From positions 1 to 64,000 of the forward strand of contig CAYVCQ010000018.1 in assembly GCA_964450405.1 (NCBI GenBank): DNA of 64,000 bases. The letters run 5' to 3'. The position numbers and the translations under genes are program-made. The notes below the pieces were generated by a model. The model did no database searches. It was given only the letters and a program-made list of their open reading frames with translations, and was not told the DNA's origin. Positions 24,977 through 35,793 of the stretch are shown one piece after another. How positions within the stretch are numbered: the stretch's first letter is position 1; every line of letters starts with the position of its first letter. This DNA is from WRGT01 sp964450405 (GTDB lineage: Bacteria > Spirochaetota > UBA4802 > UBA5550).

Positions 24977-27292
24977 ATGAGCATTGATAACGGGAAAACT
25001 ATACTTATCGTTGAAGATGAAGCTATAATTTCAATTATTACATCCAGATCGTTAAAGAAATCCGGATACAAAGTGATCACTGCAACTTCGGGAGAGAAGG
25101 CCGTTGCGCTTGCTTCGAATGATGAGTCAATTAATCTTGTTTTGATGGATATTAATCTTGGAGTAGGCATTGATGGTACCGAGGCGGCACGGCAGATTCT
25201 TGAAGTAAGGAATATTCCCATAGTTTTTCATACTTCACATTCGGAACGTGAAATGGTTGATAAAGTACGCGGCATTACACGCTACGGATATATTGTAAAG
25301 AGCTCCGGTGATTTTGTACTACAGTCTACTGTTGAGATGGCTTACGAATTGTTTGAAGCAAAGTGCAGTAACGAAAAGATAATGAAAGCAATGATGGAGA
25401 GTGAAGCAAAATTCCACAGTATTTTTACTCAATCTCCCATAGGATCCGTTGTTGTTGATCTTGATAAAAAATTTATAAAATGCAATAACGCCTTCTGCAG
25501 ATTTACAGGTTACACCGAAGATGAACTGATTGGCAGAACAATTGCAGATATTACGCATCCTGAAGATTTAGAAATTGGAATGGATGAGTTGAAACAGTTA
25601 GCTGCAGGGGAAGTAGACTCGTCTAAAGTTAAAAAACGCTATCTCCGAAAAGACGGCTCTGTTATATGGGGTGAGCTCAGCATAAGTGTAGTCCGGGACA
25701 AAAATAATAAACCATTATATTTTTTACCTGTTATTAAAGACATTACCGGAGAGAAAGAGTCCGAGGCGGAGATTAAAGCAAAAAATGAAGAATTGCAAAA
25801 GAGCAAACGGCGTTTTGAACAGCTGATAAAAAGTTCAACAGATTCAATAACAATTCTTGATGCTGAGGGGAACCAGCTTTTTGTCAGTGACGCGGTGGAG
25901 CGGATTCTTGGATTTAAACCTGATGAATTGATGAACATATCAGTTATTCAGGAGATGATTCATCCCGATGATCAGGAAAATACTCTTAATGCATTTAAAG
26001 AAATTATCACCAAAGGTAAGGGTGGAGCAGAGTACCGTCATAAACATAAAAATGGAGGCTGGGTATATCTGGAGGGATGGGGAACTAATCAGCTTGATAA
26101 CCCTGATATTCAGGGTGTGGTAGTTAATGTCCGGAATGTCACTGCCCGTAAAAAGGTTGAAGAGGAGATTAAACTCGACGAAGCACGGCTGGAGAGTCTT
26201 TTAAAAATCAATCAGCATTCAACTGAAAATATTCAGGATCTGCTGGATTTTGCGCTTGATGAAGCGATCAAGCTTACCGGAAGTAAAATTGGATACATAT
26301 ATTTCTATGATGAAAATAAAAAGGAATTTGCTCTGAATACATGGTCAAAAGAGGTAATGGCTCAATGCGCCGTTGTGGAAAAACAGACAATTTATCAGCT
26401 GGAAAAAACCGGTCTGTGGGGTGAGGCAGTTAGACAGAGAAACCCAATTCTGGTAAATGATTTCGAAGCGCCCAATCCTTATAGAAAGGGATTGCCGGAG
26501 GGGCACAATCCGCTGAAAAAATATCTAACCATTCCGGTCTTCAACGGTGAACAAATAGTGGCAGTTGTGGGAGTTGCAAATAAAGAGAGTGATTATGAAG
26601 ACTCCGACATCCGTCAGCTGAACCTGATGATGGATGCCGTGTGGAAGATTGTTCAACGGAAAAAAGCCGAGGACAGAATATTAAAACTCCTTGGGGAAAA
26701 GGAACTTATTCTTAAAGAGGTTCATCACCGGATAAAAAACAATATGAATACCATTACAAATCTGCTTAGAATACAGGCCGATGATCAGGAGAATCCTGAA
26801 ATAAAAAATGTACTCTTTGATGCCGAGGGCCGGGTACTGAGCATGATGGTTTTGTATGACAAGCTATATCGCTCAACAGATTTTGAAGAGTTGTCGATCA
26901 GGGAATATCTTCCTGCGCTGGTGGATGAAATTCTGGCAAACTTTCCGGGAAGGATGTCTGTTAAAATAGAGAAGCAGATTGATGATTTTATGCTTGGTGT
27001 AAATATACTGCAGCCGCTTGGTATAATTATAAATGAACTTTTAACTAATTCAATGAAGCATGCTTTTGATGGAAGAAGCGGCTGTTTAATTACAATAACT
27101 GCAAAGGTCACGGGAAAAACAGCCACAGTTGTAATTCAGGATAATGGAAAAGGTATGCCGGAGTCATATGATTCAGAAAAACCGTCAGGTTTCGGGATGC
27201 AGCTTGTAGATATACTCACACAGCAGATCGAAGGGAGTATACGAATTGAACGCGGCGAGGGGACACGGTTTGTAATTGAGTTCGGGGTGTGA
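24977..27292 (+). CDS. Receiver-PAS2-GAF-HisKA_2 sensor kinase
   Basis: The 771-aa cytoplasmic kinase has a receiver (Asp58 in LMDIN), two PAS domains (about 141-264, 275-396), a GAF domain (about 405-562, with GLWGEAVRQRNPILVNDF typical of GAF_2), HisKA_2 (second His = 584) and HATPase (about 678-771). The receiver carries YIVKSS in place of the usual Lys-Pro. The start at 24977 has GGAAG 9 nt upstream. An intercistronic repeat separates it from the previous kinase. Confidence 0.9.
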   Translation: MSIDNGKTILIVEDEAIISIITSRSLKKSGYKVITATSGEKAVALASNDESINLVLMDINLGVGIDGTEAARQILEVRNIPIVFHTSHSEREMVDKVRGITRYGYIVKSSGDFVLQSTVEMAYELFEAKCSNEKIMKAMMESEAKFHSIFTQSPIGSVVVDLDKKFIKCNNAFCRFTGYTEDELIGRTIADITHPEDLEIGMDELKQLAAGEVDSSKVKKRYLRKDGSVIWGELSISVVRDKNNKPLYFLPVIKDITGEKESEAEIKAKNEELQKSKRRFEQLIKSSTDSITILDAEGNQLFVSDAVERILGFKPDELMNISVIQEMIHPDDQENTLNAFKEIITKGKGGAEYRHKHKNGGWVYLEGWGTNQLDNPDIQGVVVNVRNVTARKKVEEEIKLDEARLESLLKINQHSTENIQDLLDFALDEAIKLTGSKIGYIYFYDENKKEFALNTWSKEVMAQCAVVEKQTIYQLEKTGLWGEAVRQRNPILVNDFEAPNPYRKGLPEGHNPLKKYLTIPVFNGEQIVAVVGVANKESDYEDSDIRQLNLMMDAVWKIVQRKKAEDRILKLLGEKELILKEVHHRIKNNMNTITNLLRIQADDQENPEIKNVLFDAEGRVLSMMVLYDKLYRSTDFEELSIREYLPALVDEILANFPGRMSVKIEKQIDDFMLGVNILQPLGIIINELLTNSMKHAFDGRSGCLITITAKVTGKTATVVIQDNGKGMPESYDSEKPSGFGMQLVDILTQQIEGSIRIERGEGTRFVIEFGV

Positions 27293-27345
27293 TGATGAAT
27301 CGCCCCATGTGCGCTATGGGATTACAGTGTAGATCAAATCTTACA

Positions 27346-27459
27346 GGCCCCCCAAACCCCCCGGAGGGGGGCTTAAAAGAAGAGGTTGATAAATATTTTT
27401 TAAGGCGAATTAATTCATTTTTACTATCTTAAAGTCCCCCTCCGGGGGGTTGGGGGGCC
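27346..27459. repeat. Palindromic repeat, family B
   Basis: Two GC-rich arms of about 26 bp form an inverted repeat: GGCCCCCCAAACCCCCCGGA at 27346 and TCCGGGGGGTTGGGGGGCC ending 27459, with a 61-bp AT-rich middle. A related element is at 43107-43229. It lies between two kinase genes and holds no ORF of note. Confidence 0.8.
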
Positions 27460-27536
27460 GTTGGGAGATGAGGTCGGATTATTACAGTGTTCTATGGCAA
27501 AATTAAAGCAGTCTAAATATACAGGAGTACCGGGCA

Positions 27537-29561
27537 ATGAATAGTATAAAGATAAAGTTCACATTATTTTTTATCTTACCATATCTGATGTTATCCGGAG
27601 CAGCATTGCATGCTTCAGGAAAAACGGTCACTTTTGGTTTTGATTCTGATTATCCCCCTTTTTCATACATGGCTAATAATATTGCTCAGGGATATGAGAT
27701 AGACCTGATCAAATTGATTTTCGAAAAAGGTGACTATAAACTGGATATAAAATATGGCTACACATGGGATGAAATTTATAAGTTAACTACAAGTAATCAA
27801 CTGGATATTTGCGGTCCGCTAGTGAGGACACCGGTGAGAGCAGAACAGGTTTATTTTACTAATGATACTTATACAAGGTATTACGGTGTTTTTACCAATG
27901 GAAATACGGAAAAAATTACTTTTGATAATCTGGGTAAATACAGACTTGGCGCTGTCAAAGGATATTACAGCGAGATAATTGTACGTGATCAGCTGAAGGC
28001 TGCCAGCTATGAGGTTTTTGAAACATATATGCAGATGATCTTAGCTTTGAAGGAAAACCGGATTGATGCCTTTGTAGAGATTACGGAGGTTGTAAAATAT
28101 TACATATTAAAAAGCAATCTGGAGGGGCAGGTTATACTTCAGCACGATGGTCTGTTCCCTCAGAGTGTACCATTTGGAATAGCTAAAAGCAGGCCCGATC
28201 TGGTGGAGTTTATAAATAAACGGCTCAAGGAGATAAAGTCATCCGGTGAGTATGAGATAATATATATAAAAAACTTTTCATCGCATTCACCGGAGTATTA
28301 TGCCGAAGAGAAAAAAAAGGATTTATGTGTAATAATTGATATAACTACCGGTCTGGTCGCCGTGGCGCTTTTATTTATTATTCTTCTGAAACTGCAGGTG
28401 AAGAGAGCTACAGCTAAAATTATGCAGAGAGAGTCGGAGATCAAGAAGAAGAACGAGGAACTTGAATCAATCAATGAGGAGCTTAACCAGTCTTTGGAGG
28501 AGATGGATGCATCCACAGAAGAATTGATTACTGTCAGCGTCGAATTGCGGGAGAGTGAAGAGAAATTCCGTTTTCTGGTGCGAGATATGCAGGTTGGGGT
28601 GCTTCTTCAGGGGCCTAAGGCTGAGATATTGATGAGTAATCCTAAAGCTCTTGAATTGCTGGGACTGAGCGAAGATCAGCTTTTAGGAAAGACATCTTAC
28701 GATCCGGACTGGAATGTCATTCATGAAGATGGCACTCCTTTTCCGGGACATACTCATCCAGTACCAGAGGCAATTGCTTCCGGAAAGCCGGTTCATAATA
28801 TTATAATGGGAGTTTACAGGCCTGCTCCGGATGGCCGGGTATGGCTGCTGGTGGATGCTGAACCGCAGTTAAACGATGATGGTACAGTACGGCAGGTTGT
28901 ATGTACTTTTATAGATATTACAAGTCTTAAGAAGGCCGAGGATAAAGTTCAGACTCTACTCACCGAGAAAGAACTGCTTCTATCAGAGGTACACCACCGT
29001 ATAAAAAACAATATGAATACTATAAAGGGACTTCTTACTCTACAGTTATCCGCTGAGGAAAATCAATCAGCAGCGGCATCATTGCGTGATGCGGAAAGCC
29101 GCGTTCAGAGCATGATTCTTCTCTATGACCGTCTCTACTGCACTGATAATTATCGTGAACTCTCTGTGAAAGACTATTTACAGAAACTGGCAGAGGAAAT
29201 TGTAGGCAGTTTTCAAAACCGCGGGATAGTGAAAGTTGAAACAGAGATTGATGACTTTATTCTGAATGTACAGAAACTTTCACCGCTTGGAATAATAGTA
29301 AATGAACTCTTTACTAATATGATGAAGTATGCTTTCACAGGAAGAGACAGTGGTGTAATAAATCTAAGAGCTTCAATGAAGGATAATCGCGTAAAAATTA
29401 TAATACAGGATAACGGAGTCGGAATACCGGAGGCGATTGATTTTAAAAGGTCAACGGGTTTCGGGCTTGATCTTGTGGAAATGCTAATGGAGCAGATTGG
29501 CGGTAATATTAAGATAGAAAGAGGAGACGGGACACGGTTTGTAATTGAGTTTGATGTGTGA
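27537..29561 (+). CDS. Periplasmic-binding (SBP_bac_3) PAS HisKA_2 kinase
   Basis: The 674-aa membrane kinase has a signal peptide (1 to about 28, ending LHASG) and a family-3 solute-binding domain in the periplasm (about 30-255, VTFGFDSDYPPFSYM and NQLDICGPLVRTPVRAEQVY). One TM helix (about 264-287), a coiled coil (298-340), a PAS domain (341-467), HisKA_2 (second His = 487) and HATPase (581-674) follow. The binding domain resembles those for polar amino acids and, in BvgS-like kinases, controls the kinase across the membrane. AGGAG lies 10 nt before the ATG. Two related kinases occur at 46133 and 58350. Confidence 0.9.
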   Translation: MNSIKIKFTLFFILPYLMLSGAALHASGKTVTFGFDSDYPPFSYMANNIAQGYEIDLIKLIFEKGDYKLDIKYGYTWDEIYKLTTSNQLDICGPLVRTPVRAEQVYFTNDTYTRYYGVFTNGNTEKITFDNLGKYRLGAVKGYYSEIIVRDQLKAASYEVFETYMQMILALKENRIDAFVEITEVVKYYILKSNLEGQVILQHDGLFPQSVPFGIAKSRPDLVEFINKRLKEIKSSGEYEIIYIKNFSSHSPEYYAEEKKKDLCVIIDITTGLVAVALLFIILLKLQVKRATAKIMQRESEIKKKNEELESINEELNQSLEEMDASTEELITVSVELRESEEKFRFLVRDMQVGVLLQGPKAEILMSNPKALELLGLSEDQLLGKTSYDPDWNVIHEDGTPFPGHTHPVPEAIASGKPVHNIIMGVYRPAPDGRVWLLVDAEPQLNDDGTVRQVVCTFIDITSLKKAEDKVQTLLTEKELLLSEVHHRIKNNMNTIKGLLTLQLSAEENQSAAASLRDAESRVQSMILLYDRLYCTDNYRELSVKDYLQKLAEEIVGSFQNRGIVKVETEIDDFILNVQKLSPLGIIVNELFTNMMKYAFTGRDSGVINLRASMKDNRVKIIIQDNGVGIPEAIDFKRSTGFGLDLVEMLMEQIGGNIKIERGDGTRFVIEFDV

Positions 29562-29566
29562 TAATT

Positions 29567-29598
29567 ATGCAGCCTCATAGTGTTTTACCTGGCTGCAT
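29567..29598 (+). terminator. Hairpin after the SBP-PAS kinase
   Basis: ATGCAGCC (29567-29574) pairs with GGCTGCAT (29591-29598), 5 nt after the stop codon. No strong T tract follows, so termination would be weak. The 200-bp gap that follows supports a transcript end. Confidence 0.45.
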
Positions 29599-29794
29599 CT
29601 CCTGCCGGATTATTTTAATCTCCCTCAAAAGAACTGCCTGAATGATTCTTAAAGGATATCATAAAAAAATCTTTGTTATATTGATAAAGTTGGATATATT
29701 ATCTACAGATCACCTTCCACTGATTTAGGGATTTTGTATCCTGGAGAGATGATTTCTCCCCGGGGCGTTTCAAAAGGTATACTGGAGATATTAT

Positions 29795-32700
29795 ATGAAA
29801 ATTGATATTCATACACTTATCATAATTATCAGCATCACTAATATTATTCAGGTTATTGCCCTTTTTCTTCAATACAAAGTCAATAAAACCTACAAGGGTG
29901 TTGGATGGTGGCTCCTCGGTTTTATTTCAATGGCGATAGGATATTCATTTCTTTTTTTCCGCGGAATTATTTTAATAAAGATGATCACAATTATCCTTGC
30001 AAATGTACTGATCATGTCAGGAGAGATTTTCCTGTACATAGGAATAATGCGGTTCTTTGACAAGAAAGAAAATAGAGGGATTATTTTTATAATACTTCCG
30101 GTTTTTCTTTTATCCTTTCTGTATTTTACCTACTTTAATGATAGTATAACAGCAAGGACAGTAATAATATACGGCATTCTTGGAATGGTTTCATTTATGA
30201 TTTTCCAGTCTATCGTTTTTAACAGGGTCAGCTCTGTTACGGCCTCGGCAAATTTTACCGCAGCAATATTTCTTATTCAGGGTTGTTTTTTTTCTTTCCG
30301 CTCTCTGGAGACTTTAACTGTTGATCCCGTAAGCACCTTGTTTACTCCGACAATTATGCAGACGGCTTCTTTTTTGTTTTTATTTGTTATCGGTATTCTG
30401 CTGACCTTTGGTCTTATCATTATGCTGGATCAGCGGCTGAATGCAGAAAACCGGGAAGACAAGGAAAACCTTGAACTTATTTTCAATACCAGTCCTGACG
30501 CTGTTTCGATCACCCGGTTGACCGATAATCATTTAGTTAAAATAAACGAAATTTTTAGTAAATTCAGTGGTTATTCAAAAGAAGAGCTGATTGGAAAATC
30601 TTCAATGGAAATAAATTTCTGGAAAGATCCCGTGGACCGGCAGAGAATTATAAAAGAGCTGAGTGAAAAGGGGTTTTGTGATAACATGGAGATCTGTTTG
30701 GTGCGTAAAGATGGTATAGAACGCCATGGTATATTGTCAGCCAGAGTTTTCACTATGGAAGGTGTTCCTCATTTTATCAGTGTGGCCCGTGACATCACAG
30801 ATCGAAAACTGGCTGAAAATTTATTAGAACAGACTCACCAGAATTATGAAACATTTTTTAATACAATTGATGATTTCCTTTTTGTCCTGGATGAAGAGGG
30901 GAAAATAATTTATACAAATGCTACAGTGATTCATCGTCTGGGATATACAATGCGGGAACTTTATGGGCAGCCTGTCCTTATGATTCATCCGCCGGAACGC
31001 CGTGATGAAGCCGCCAGAATTGTAGGAGAAATGCTGGCAGGTAGAGCAGAGTTTTGCCCTGTTCCTATCGCTACAAAATCGGGTATTCAGATTCCCGTTG
31101 AAACAAGAGTTTCCCATGGATTCTGGGATGGTAAACCTGCAATTTTCGGAGTCACCAAGGATGTTTCAAAAGTCAGATTGTCAGAGGAAAAGTTTTCAAA
31201 ACTATTTCATATCAATCCTTCCGCCTGCGGATTAAGTGATCTGGAGAATAACAAATATATTGAAGTCAATGAAGCATTTTACAATCTGCTTGGATTTGAG
31301 GGAAAAGAAGTAATCGGAAAAACAGCTGTAGAGTTAGGTATTTTAACCAGAGAAAAAATAAATGCAGTATTGCTCAAAGCTGATAGTAACGGAAAGGTAT
31401 CAAATGCAGAAACCGAATTAATAGCGAAGAACGGTGGAGTTAAACATGTGCTGTTGTCTTCCGAAAATATTAATGTTCAGGATAAAAAGTATCGCTTTAC
31501 CGTAGCTCATGATATAACAAAACGGAAACTGGCCGAGGCGGCTTTGCGCGAGAGTGAATTGAAATACCGTTCACTGATAGAAAATACAAGCGATGTGGTT
31601 TTCTGCGTAAATGAAAAAGGGGAGTATCAGTTTGCAAATAATGTCTTTGCCTCTACATTTGGACAGACTCCTGAATATTTTATCGGGAAAACTTTCTGGG
31701 ACGTTTATCCTGAAGCGGAAGCTGATTATAGACAGGCGGCAAATAAAAAAGTTTTTGAAACCGGGGAAACTCAGTCACTGGAGGTTAACGTCCCTCTGCC
31801 GGATAGAGCTCTGTATTTTCTTGCAAAGGCAAATCCGATAAAAGATGAAACAGGAAAGGTAATACTGAATCTCACCACAGCAACAGACATAACCGAACGC
31901 AAGGAGATTGAGAAAGCGCTGCATGATAGCGAGGAGAAGTTTCGTCAGCTTGTAGAAAACAGTCACGACATTATATATACTCTTACATCCGAAGGGATCT
32001 TCACCTTCGTTTCACCTGCCTGGACAGAACTGCTTGGACATCCGATAAATCAGGTTCAGGGAAAATCTTTTATACCTTTTGTCCATCCTGAAGACATCCC
32101 GGCTTGTACTGCATGGCTGAATAAGGTAATTGAAACCGGGGAAAGGCAGGAAGGAATTGAATATCGGGTACAGCATATAGACGGAAAGTGGTGTTGGCAT
32201 ACTTCAAGCGCCGTTCCATTGCGTAATGATGCCGGTACAGTCATAGGATTTGAGGGGACGGCAAGAGATATCTCTCAACGCAAGCAGACAGAGGAGGAAC
32301 TTCGTAAAAGAGAAGAACAGATCCGTTCAATCAACAATAACATGCAGTCCGGAATGATATATCAGCTTCTTATTGATAAGAATGGATCACGGAAATTCAC
32401 TTATCTTAGCGATTCAGTAAAAATTCTCTATGGGATAACTCCGGAAGAGGGTATGGCTGATCCCGGACTTATATACAGGAAAGTACACGAAGATGATGTG
32501 AGCAGATTAGTTGAAGAGGAAGAAGCTGCGATAAAAACGGTTTCGACATTTAGAACAGAGCTGCGGACTATAACACCATCAGGAAATATCCGATGGGCTT
32601 ACCTGGTTTCAATTCCGAAATTGCTTGATGATGGTTCAATCTGTTTTGATGGTATTGAATTCGACATCACCGACCGGAAACATGCAGAGGATGCTCTGCG

Positions 32701-33829
32701 CGAAAGTGAAGAGAAGCTGAGTACACTGTTCGGTTCAATGACCGAAATGGTGGTACTCCATGAACTGGTCTTTAATGAATCCGGTGACGCGGTAAATTAC
32801 CGGATAACAGATTGTAATAATGCATTCAGCAGAATTACCGGTATTAAAAGAGAAGATGCTGTGGGAAAACTTGCTACGGATTTATATCAGACAGAAACTC
32901 CGCCGTTTTTTACGGAATATTCACGTGTCGCATTGACTGGGAAATCCTACGAATACACAACATACTTTGAGCCTATGGATAAGCATTTTTCTATATCTGC
33001 AGTTTCGCCTAAAAAAAATCATTTTGCCACTATCACAACAGACATTACCAGTATCAGGGAGGTGCAGGATGAGATTTTTTCCAAGAATGAAGAACTTGAA
33101 AACTATCTCTACATAGCATCACATGATTTGCGGTCGCCGCTTGTAAACATTCAGGGGTTCAGCCGTCGTCTGCAGAAACAGGCCGACTCAATAAAAGAGA
33201 TTATCTCCGGGTCATCTCTTGCTCCGGAGATAAAATCCGGAATAGATAAAATTATCGAGGAAGGGATCCCGAAGTCACTTAATTATATTTTTACAAGCGT
33301 AACGAAAATGGATACTCTGCTGAACGGTCTTCTGCATTTATCACGCACTGGTCGAAGCCTGATGACGATTAAACAGGTTGATGCTAATAAATTGTTTAAT
33401 ACAATCATTGGAAACTATAATTTCCAATTGACCGAGTTAAACGCCGGAGTAACAATTTCAGATCTTCCACCATGTTATGGAGATGAAAACCTTCTCAATC
33501 AGCTATTTTCGAACATCATCGGTAATGCTGTAAAGTACCGCGATAATAACAGGAAACTCCATATAGAGATTACCGCACAGGTTGAGTTCAGGAAAATTGT
33601 ATATTCTATAAAAGATAATGGATCAGGAATTGATCAAAGGCATCTTGAAAAAATATGGGATATTTTTTACAAGGTCGATTCAAGTCAGGCCGACTCGGGT
33701 GAGGGTTTAGGTCTAAGCATTGTAAAGAGAATTGCTGAAAAACATAATGGAAAGGTAAGAGTAGAATCCGAACCGGGTAAAGGAAGTGCATTTTTTGTAG
33801 AACTGCAGAGGTATGAGTTTAGTGAATAA
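29795..33829 (+). CDS. Multi-TM seven-PAS HisKA sensor kinase
   Basis: The 1344-aa protein has an N-terminal integral membrane module (about 1-215, roughly seven helices). Seven PAS domains follow (about 224-340, 349-461, 466-580, 589-703, 712-831, 836-965, 969-1088), then a classical HisKA domain (SHDLRSPL, His1110) and HATPase (about 1229-1335, NIIGNAVKYRDN, GEGLGLSIVKRI). The kinase core differs from the HisKA_2 type around it and resembles phytochrome-like kinases that pair with Rcp-type regulators. Such a regulator follows at 34019, then a diguanylate cyclase. GGAG precedes the ATG. Confidence 0.9.
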   Translation: MKIDIHTLIIIISITNIIQVIALFLQYKVNKTYKGVGWWLLGFISMAIGYSFLFFRGIILIKMITIILANVLIMSGEIFLYIGIMRFFDKKENRGIIFIILPVFLLSFLYFTYFNDSITARTVIIYGILGMVSFMIFQSIVFNRVSSVTASANFTAAIFLIQGCFFSFRSLETLTVDPVSTLFTPTIMQTASFLFLFVIGILLTFGLIIMLDQRLNAENREDKENLELIFNTSPDAVSITRLTDNHLVKINEIFSKFSGYSKEELIGKSSMEINFWKDPVDRQRIIKELSEKGFCDNMEICLVRKDGIERHGILSARVFTMEGVPHFISVARDITDRKLAENLLEQTHQNYETFFNTIDDFLFVLDEEGKIIYTNATVIHRLGYTMRELYGQPVLMIHPPERRDEAARIVGEMLAGRAEFCPVPIATKSGIQIPVETRVSHGFWDGKPAIFGVTKDVSKVRLSEEKFSKLFHINPSACGLSDLENNKYIEVNEAFYNLLGFEGKEVIGKTAVELGILTREKINAVLLKADSNGKVSNAETELIAKNGGVKHVLLSSENINVQDKKYRFTVAHDITKRKLAEAALRESELKYRSLIENTSDVVFCVNEKGEYQFANNVFASTFGQTPEYFIGKTFWDVYPEAEADYRQAANKKVFETGETQSLEVNVPLPDRALYFLAKANPIKDETGKVILNLTTATDITERKEIEKALHDSEEKFRQLVENSHDIIYTLTSEGIFTFVSPAWTELLGHPINQVQGKSFIPFVHPEDIPACTAWLNKVIETGERQEGIEYRVQHIDGKWCWHTSSAVPLRNDAGTVIGFEGTARDISQRKQTEEELRKREEQIRSINNNMQSGMIYQLLIDKNGSRKFTYLSDSVKILYGITPEEGMADPGLIYRKVHEDDVSRLVEEEEAAIKTVSTFRTELRTITPSGNIRWAYLVSIPKLLDDGSICFDGIEFDITDRKHAEDALRESEEKLSTLFGSMTEMVVLHELVFNESGDAVNYRITDCNNAFSRITGIKREDAVGKLATDLYQTETPPFFTEYSRVALTGKSYEYTTYFEPMDKHFSISAVSPKKNHFATITTDITSIREVQDEIFSKNEELENYLYIASHDLRSPLVNIQGFSRRLQKQADSIKEIISGSSLAPEIKSGIDKIIEEGIPKSLNYIFTSVTKMDTLLNGLLHLSRTGRSLMTIKQVDANKLFNTIIGNYNFQLTELNAGVTISDLPPCYGDENLLNQLFSNIIGNAVKYRDNNRKLHIEITAQVEFRKIVYSIKDNGSGIDQRHLEKIWDIFYKVDSSQADSGEGLGLSIVKRIAEKHNGKVRVESEPGKGSAFFVELQRYEFSE

Positions 33830-33860
33830 CTGGAGAGTATTAAAGTCTTAGTAATATTTT

Positions 33861-33925
33861 GTCACCCTGAGCCTGTCGAAGGGTAATCACAGTAAACGTC
33901 TATGCTTCGACGGGCTCAGCATGAC
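33861..33925. repeat. Palindromic intergenic repeat (TGAGCCTGTCGAAG type)
   Basis: CCTGAGCCTGTCGAAG (near 33866-33881) is mirrored with three mismatches by CTTCGACGGGCTCAGCATG (33905-33923). This hairpin is a common dispersed intergenic repeat across many bacterial phyla. It separates the seven-PAS kinase from the Rcp-like regulator. Confidence 0.75.
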
Positions 33926-34018
33926 AAATTGCAACACTGGAATGATATGTGAAAAACCTTTTATATAAAATTGAGTGATTTGTACAAGGTAACTGAAAAT
34001 TAAAAGCGAGGCAGAAAT

Positions 34019-34450
34019 ATGGCAGATTATAAAGAGCTGATAATACTGATTGCAGAAGATGATGATGGTCACGCCGAGCTGATTAAAGAAGGGCTTGCCG
34101 ATGCCGGAGTTTGTAATAAAACAAAACGGTTCCCTAACGGAGAAGAGGTCTGGAAATTTTTATCGGGAACCGGAGATGGAGAGGTGAGAGATAAAGGCAA
34201 AAGTTATCTTCTGCTGCTTGATATCAATATGCCGCTGATGGATGGATTTGAGGTTTTAAAGAAAATGAAAGGGAGCAATGATCTGAAGGAAATCCCGATA
34301 ATGATGCTCACCACCACAGATGATCCCCGTGAAGTGGAGGAATGCTATAAACTTGGATGCAATATGTATATAACCAAGCCGGTAGATTTTAATAAATTTG
34401 CCGAGACACTGAGAAGGCTTGGGCTTTTTATTCAGGTTGTGAAGATATGA
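34019..34450 (+). CDS. Rcp-type single-domain response regulator
   Basis: The 143-aa protein is a stand-alone receiver with acidic pocket EDDD, phosphoacceptor Asp68 (LLLDINMPLMDG), Thr in MLTTTDD, and Lys-Pro (YITKPVDF). The long loop after helix 1 and the DDPREVEECYKLG segment are typical of Rcp1-like regulators that partner phytochrome-type kinases. GAGG lies upstream. Its stop codon overlaps the next start in the form ATGA (34447-34450), so it is translationally coupled to the diguanylate cyclase. Confidence 0.9.
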   Translation: MADYKELIILIAEDDDGHAELIKEGLADAGVCNKTKRFPNGEEVWKFLSGTGDGEVRDKGKSYLLLLDINMPLMDGFEVLKKMKGSNDLKEIPIMMLTTTDDPREVEECYKLGCNMYITKPVDFNKFAETLRRLGLFIQVVKI

Positions 34451-35724
34451 CAATTCTTATCGTCGAAGATGATGCCGGACTTGCAGAATTGATTATGGAT
34501 AAAATTGAAGAGTGCGGTTATAAGACTGCAACTGTTCGTTCTGCAGGTGAAGCAAATGAATGGATATCCAGGGAAACTCCATATATTATGCTTCTCGACT
34601 ATACTCTTCCGGACATGAACGCTAAAGAATTTATAACAGAACTAAAAAGAACCACTAACACTTCGCCGTCATTTATTATCACCACAGGTCAGGGAGATGA
34701 GCGAATTGCCGTTGATATGATGAAGCTTGGTGCCAGGGATTACATTGTAAAAGACAGTCAGTTCCTTGATATGCTCCCGGAGGTTATAAGGAGAGTTGAC
34801 AGGGAGATAGAAAATGAAAGGAAACTCGAAGAGCAGAACCAGCGTCTTGAAAATGTAATAGAAAGCGCCCGGCTGGGTACATGGGAATGGAATGTTCAAA
34901 CCGGTGAGGTAATTATTAATGATCGTTCGGCCGAGATTATTGGATATACTATTGAAGAATTAAAACCGGTTACTGTTAAAACATGGATTGAGAAATCACA
35001 TCCGGATGATTTGCTGGAATCAAATGAACTAATGAAAAAACATTTTAGGTGTGAATCGGAATTCTTTGAGCATGAAAGCCGTATGAAGTTTAAAAATGGC
35101 GGATGGGTATGGATCCTGAACAGGGGTAAAGTCATAGAATGGAAAGCCGATGGCAGGCCTCTTAGAATGCTGGGTATATACATGGACGTTACAGAGAAAA
35201 GAAAAATGTATGAAAAAATTGAGGAACTTTCGATACGCGATCCACTGACAAATATTTACAATAGAAGATATATATTTGAAAGACTTGAGGTTCTTGTGTC
35301 AGAGTTTCTTCGGGAGTCAAATAATTTTACAGTTTCAATTATAGATATTGATCACTTTAAAGTTGTAAATGATACTTATGGCCACCAGGCTGGAGATTTA
35401 ATACTCAGGGAGTTCGCTGATATTGTCAGCAGTAACCTCAGACCCTACGATTTACATGGACGGTATGGCGGGGAGGAGTTTATAATTATTTCAAAGAATG
35501 TAAATAAAGAACAGACTTTGTCGAAAATAGAGCATATTTTAAATGTTGTAAGAAATAAAAAATTTTTCTATAATGAAAATGAGATCAGTTTTACATTCAG
35601 CTGCGGAATATCAGAAAGTATGGAACTTGATGATATTTCTGTGGGAAAGCTAATAGAAACCGCAGATAAAAGACTATATAGTGCAAAAAATGAAGGCAGG
35701 AATAAAATAGTTATTAATTCTTGA
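34447..35724 (+). CDS. Receiver-PAS-GGDEF diguanylate cyclase
   Basis: The 425-aa protein has a receiver (1 to about 115, Asp51 in LLDYTLPDMN), a PAS domain (about 125-255) and a GGDEF domain (about 258-425). The active site is GGEEF at 341-345, with an inhibitory I-site R332-P-Y-D335 exactly five residues upstream. It should make c-di-GMP and be subject to product inhibition. It is the only recognisable enzymatic output domain in the signalling island other than the Che enzymes. Coupled by an ATGA overlap to the Rcp-like regulator. Its receiver closely resembles that of the next gene. Confidence 0.93.
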   Translation: MTILIVEDDAGLAELIMDKIEECGYKTATVRSAGEANEWISRETPYIMLLDYTLPDMNAKEFITELKRTTNTSPSFIITTGQGDERIAVDMMKLGARDYIVKDSQFLDMLPEVIRRVDREIENERKLEEQNQRLENVIESARLGTWEWNVQTGEVIINDRSAEIIGYTIEELKPVTVKTWIEKSHPDDLLESNELMKKHFRCESEFFEHESRMKFKNGGWVWILNRGKVIEWKADGRPLRMLGIYMDVTEKRKMYEKIEELSIRDPLTNIYNRRYIFERLEVLVSEFLRESNNFTVSIIDIDHFKVVNDTYGHQAGDLILREFADIVSSNLRPYDLHGRYGGEEFIIISKNVNKEQTLSKIEHILNVVRNKKFFYNENEISFTFSCGISESMELDDISVGKLIETADKRLYSAKNEGRNKIVINS

Positions 35725-35793
35725 ATTCCTGTTTTAAATTCAATATATTATAAGTATTTATTTCTATACGTTAGTAACTGAAAATACTCTATT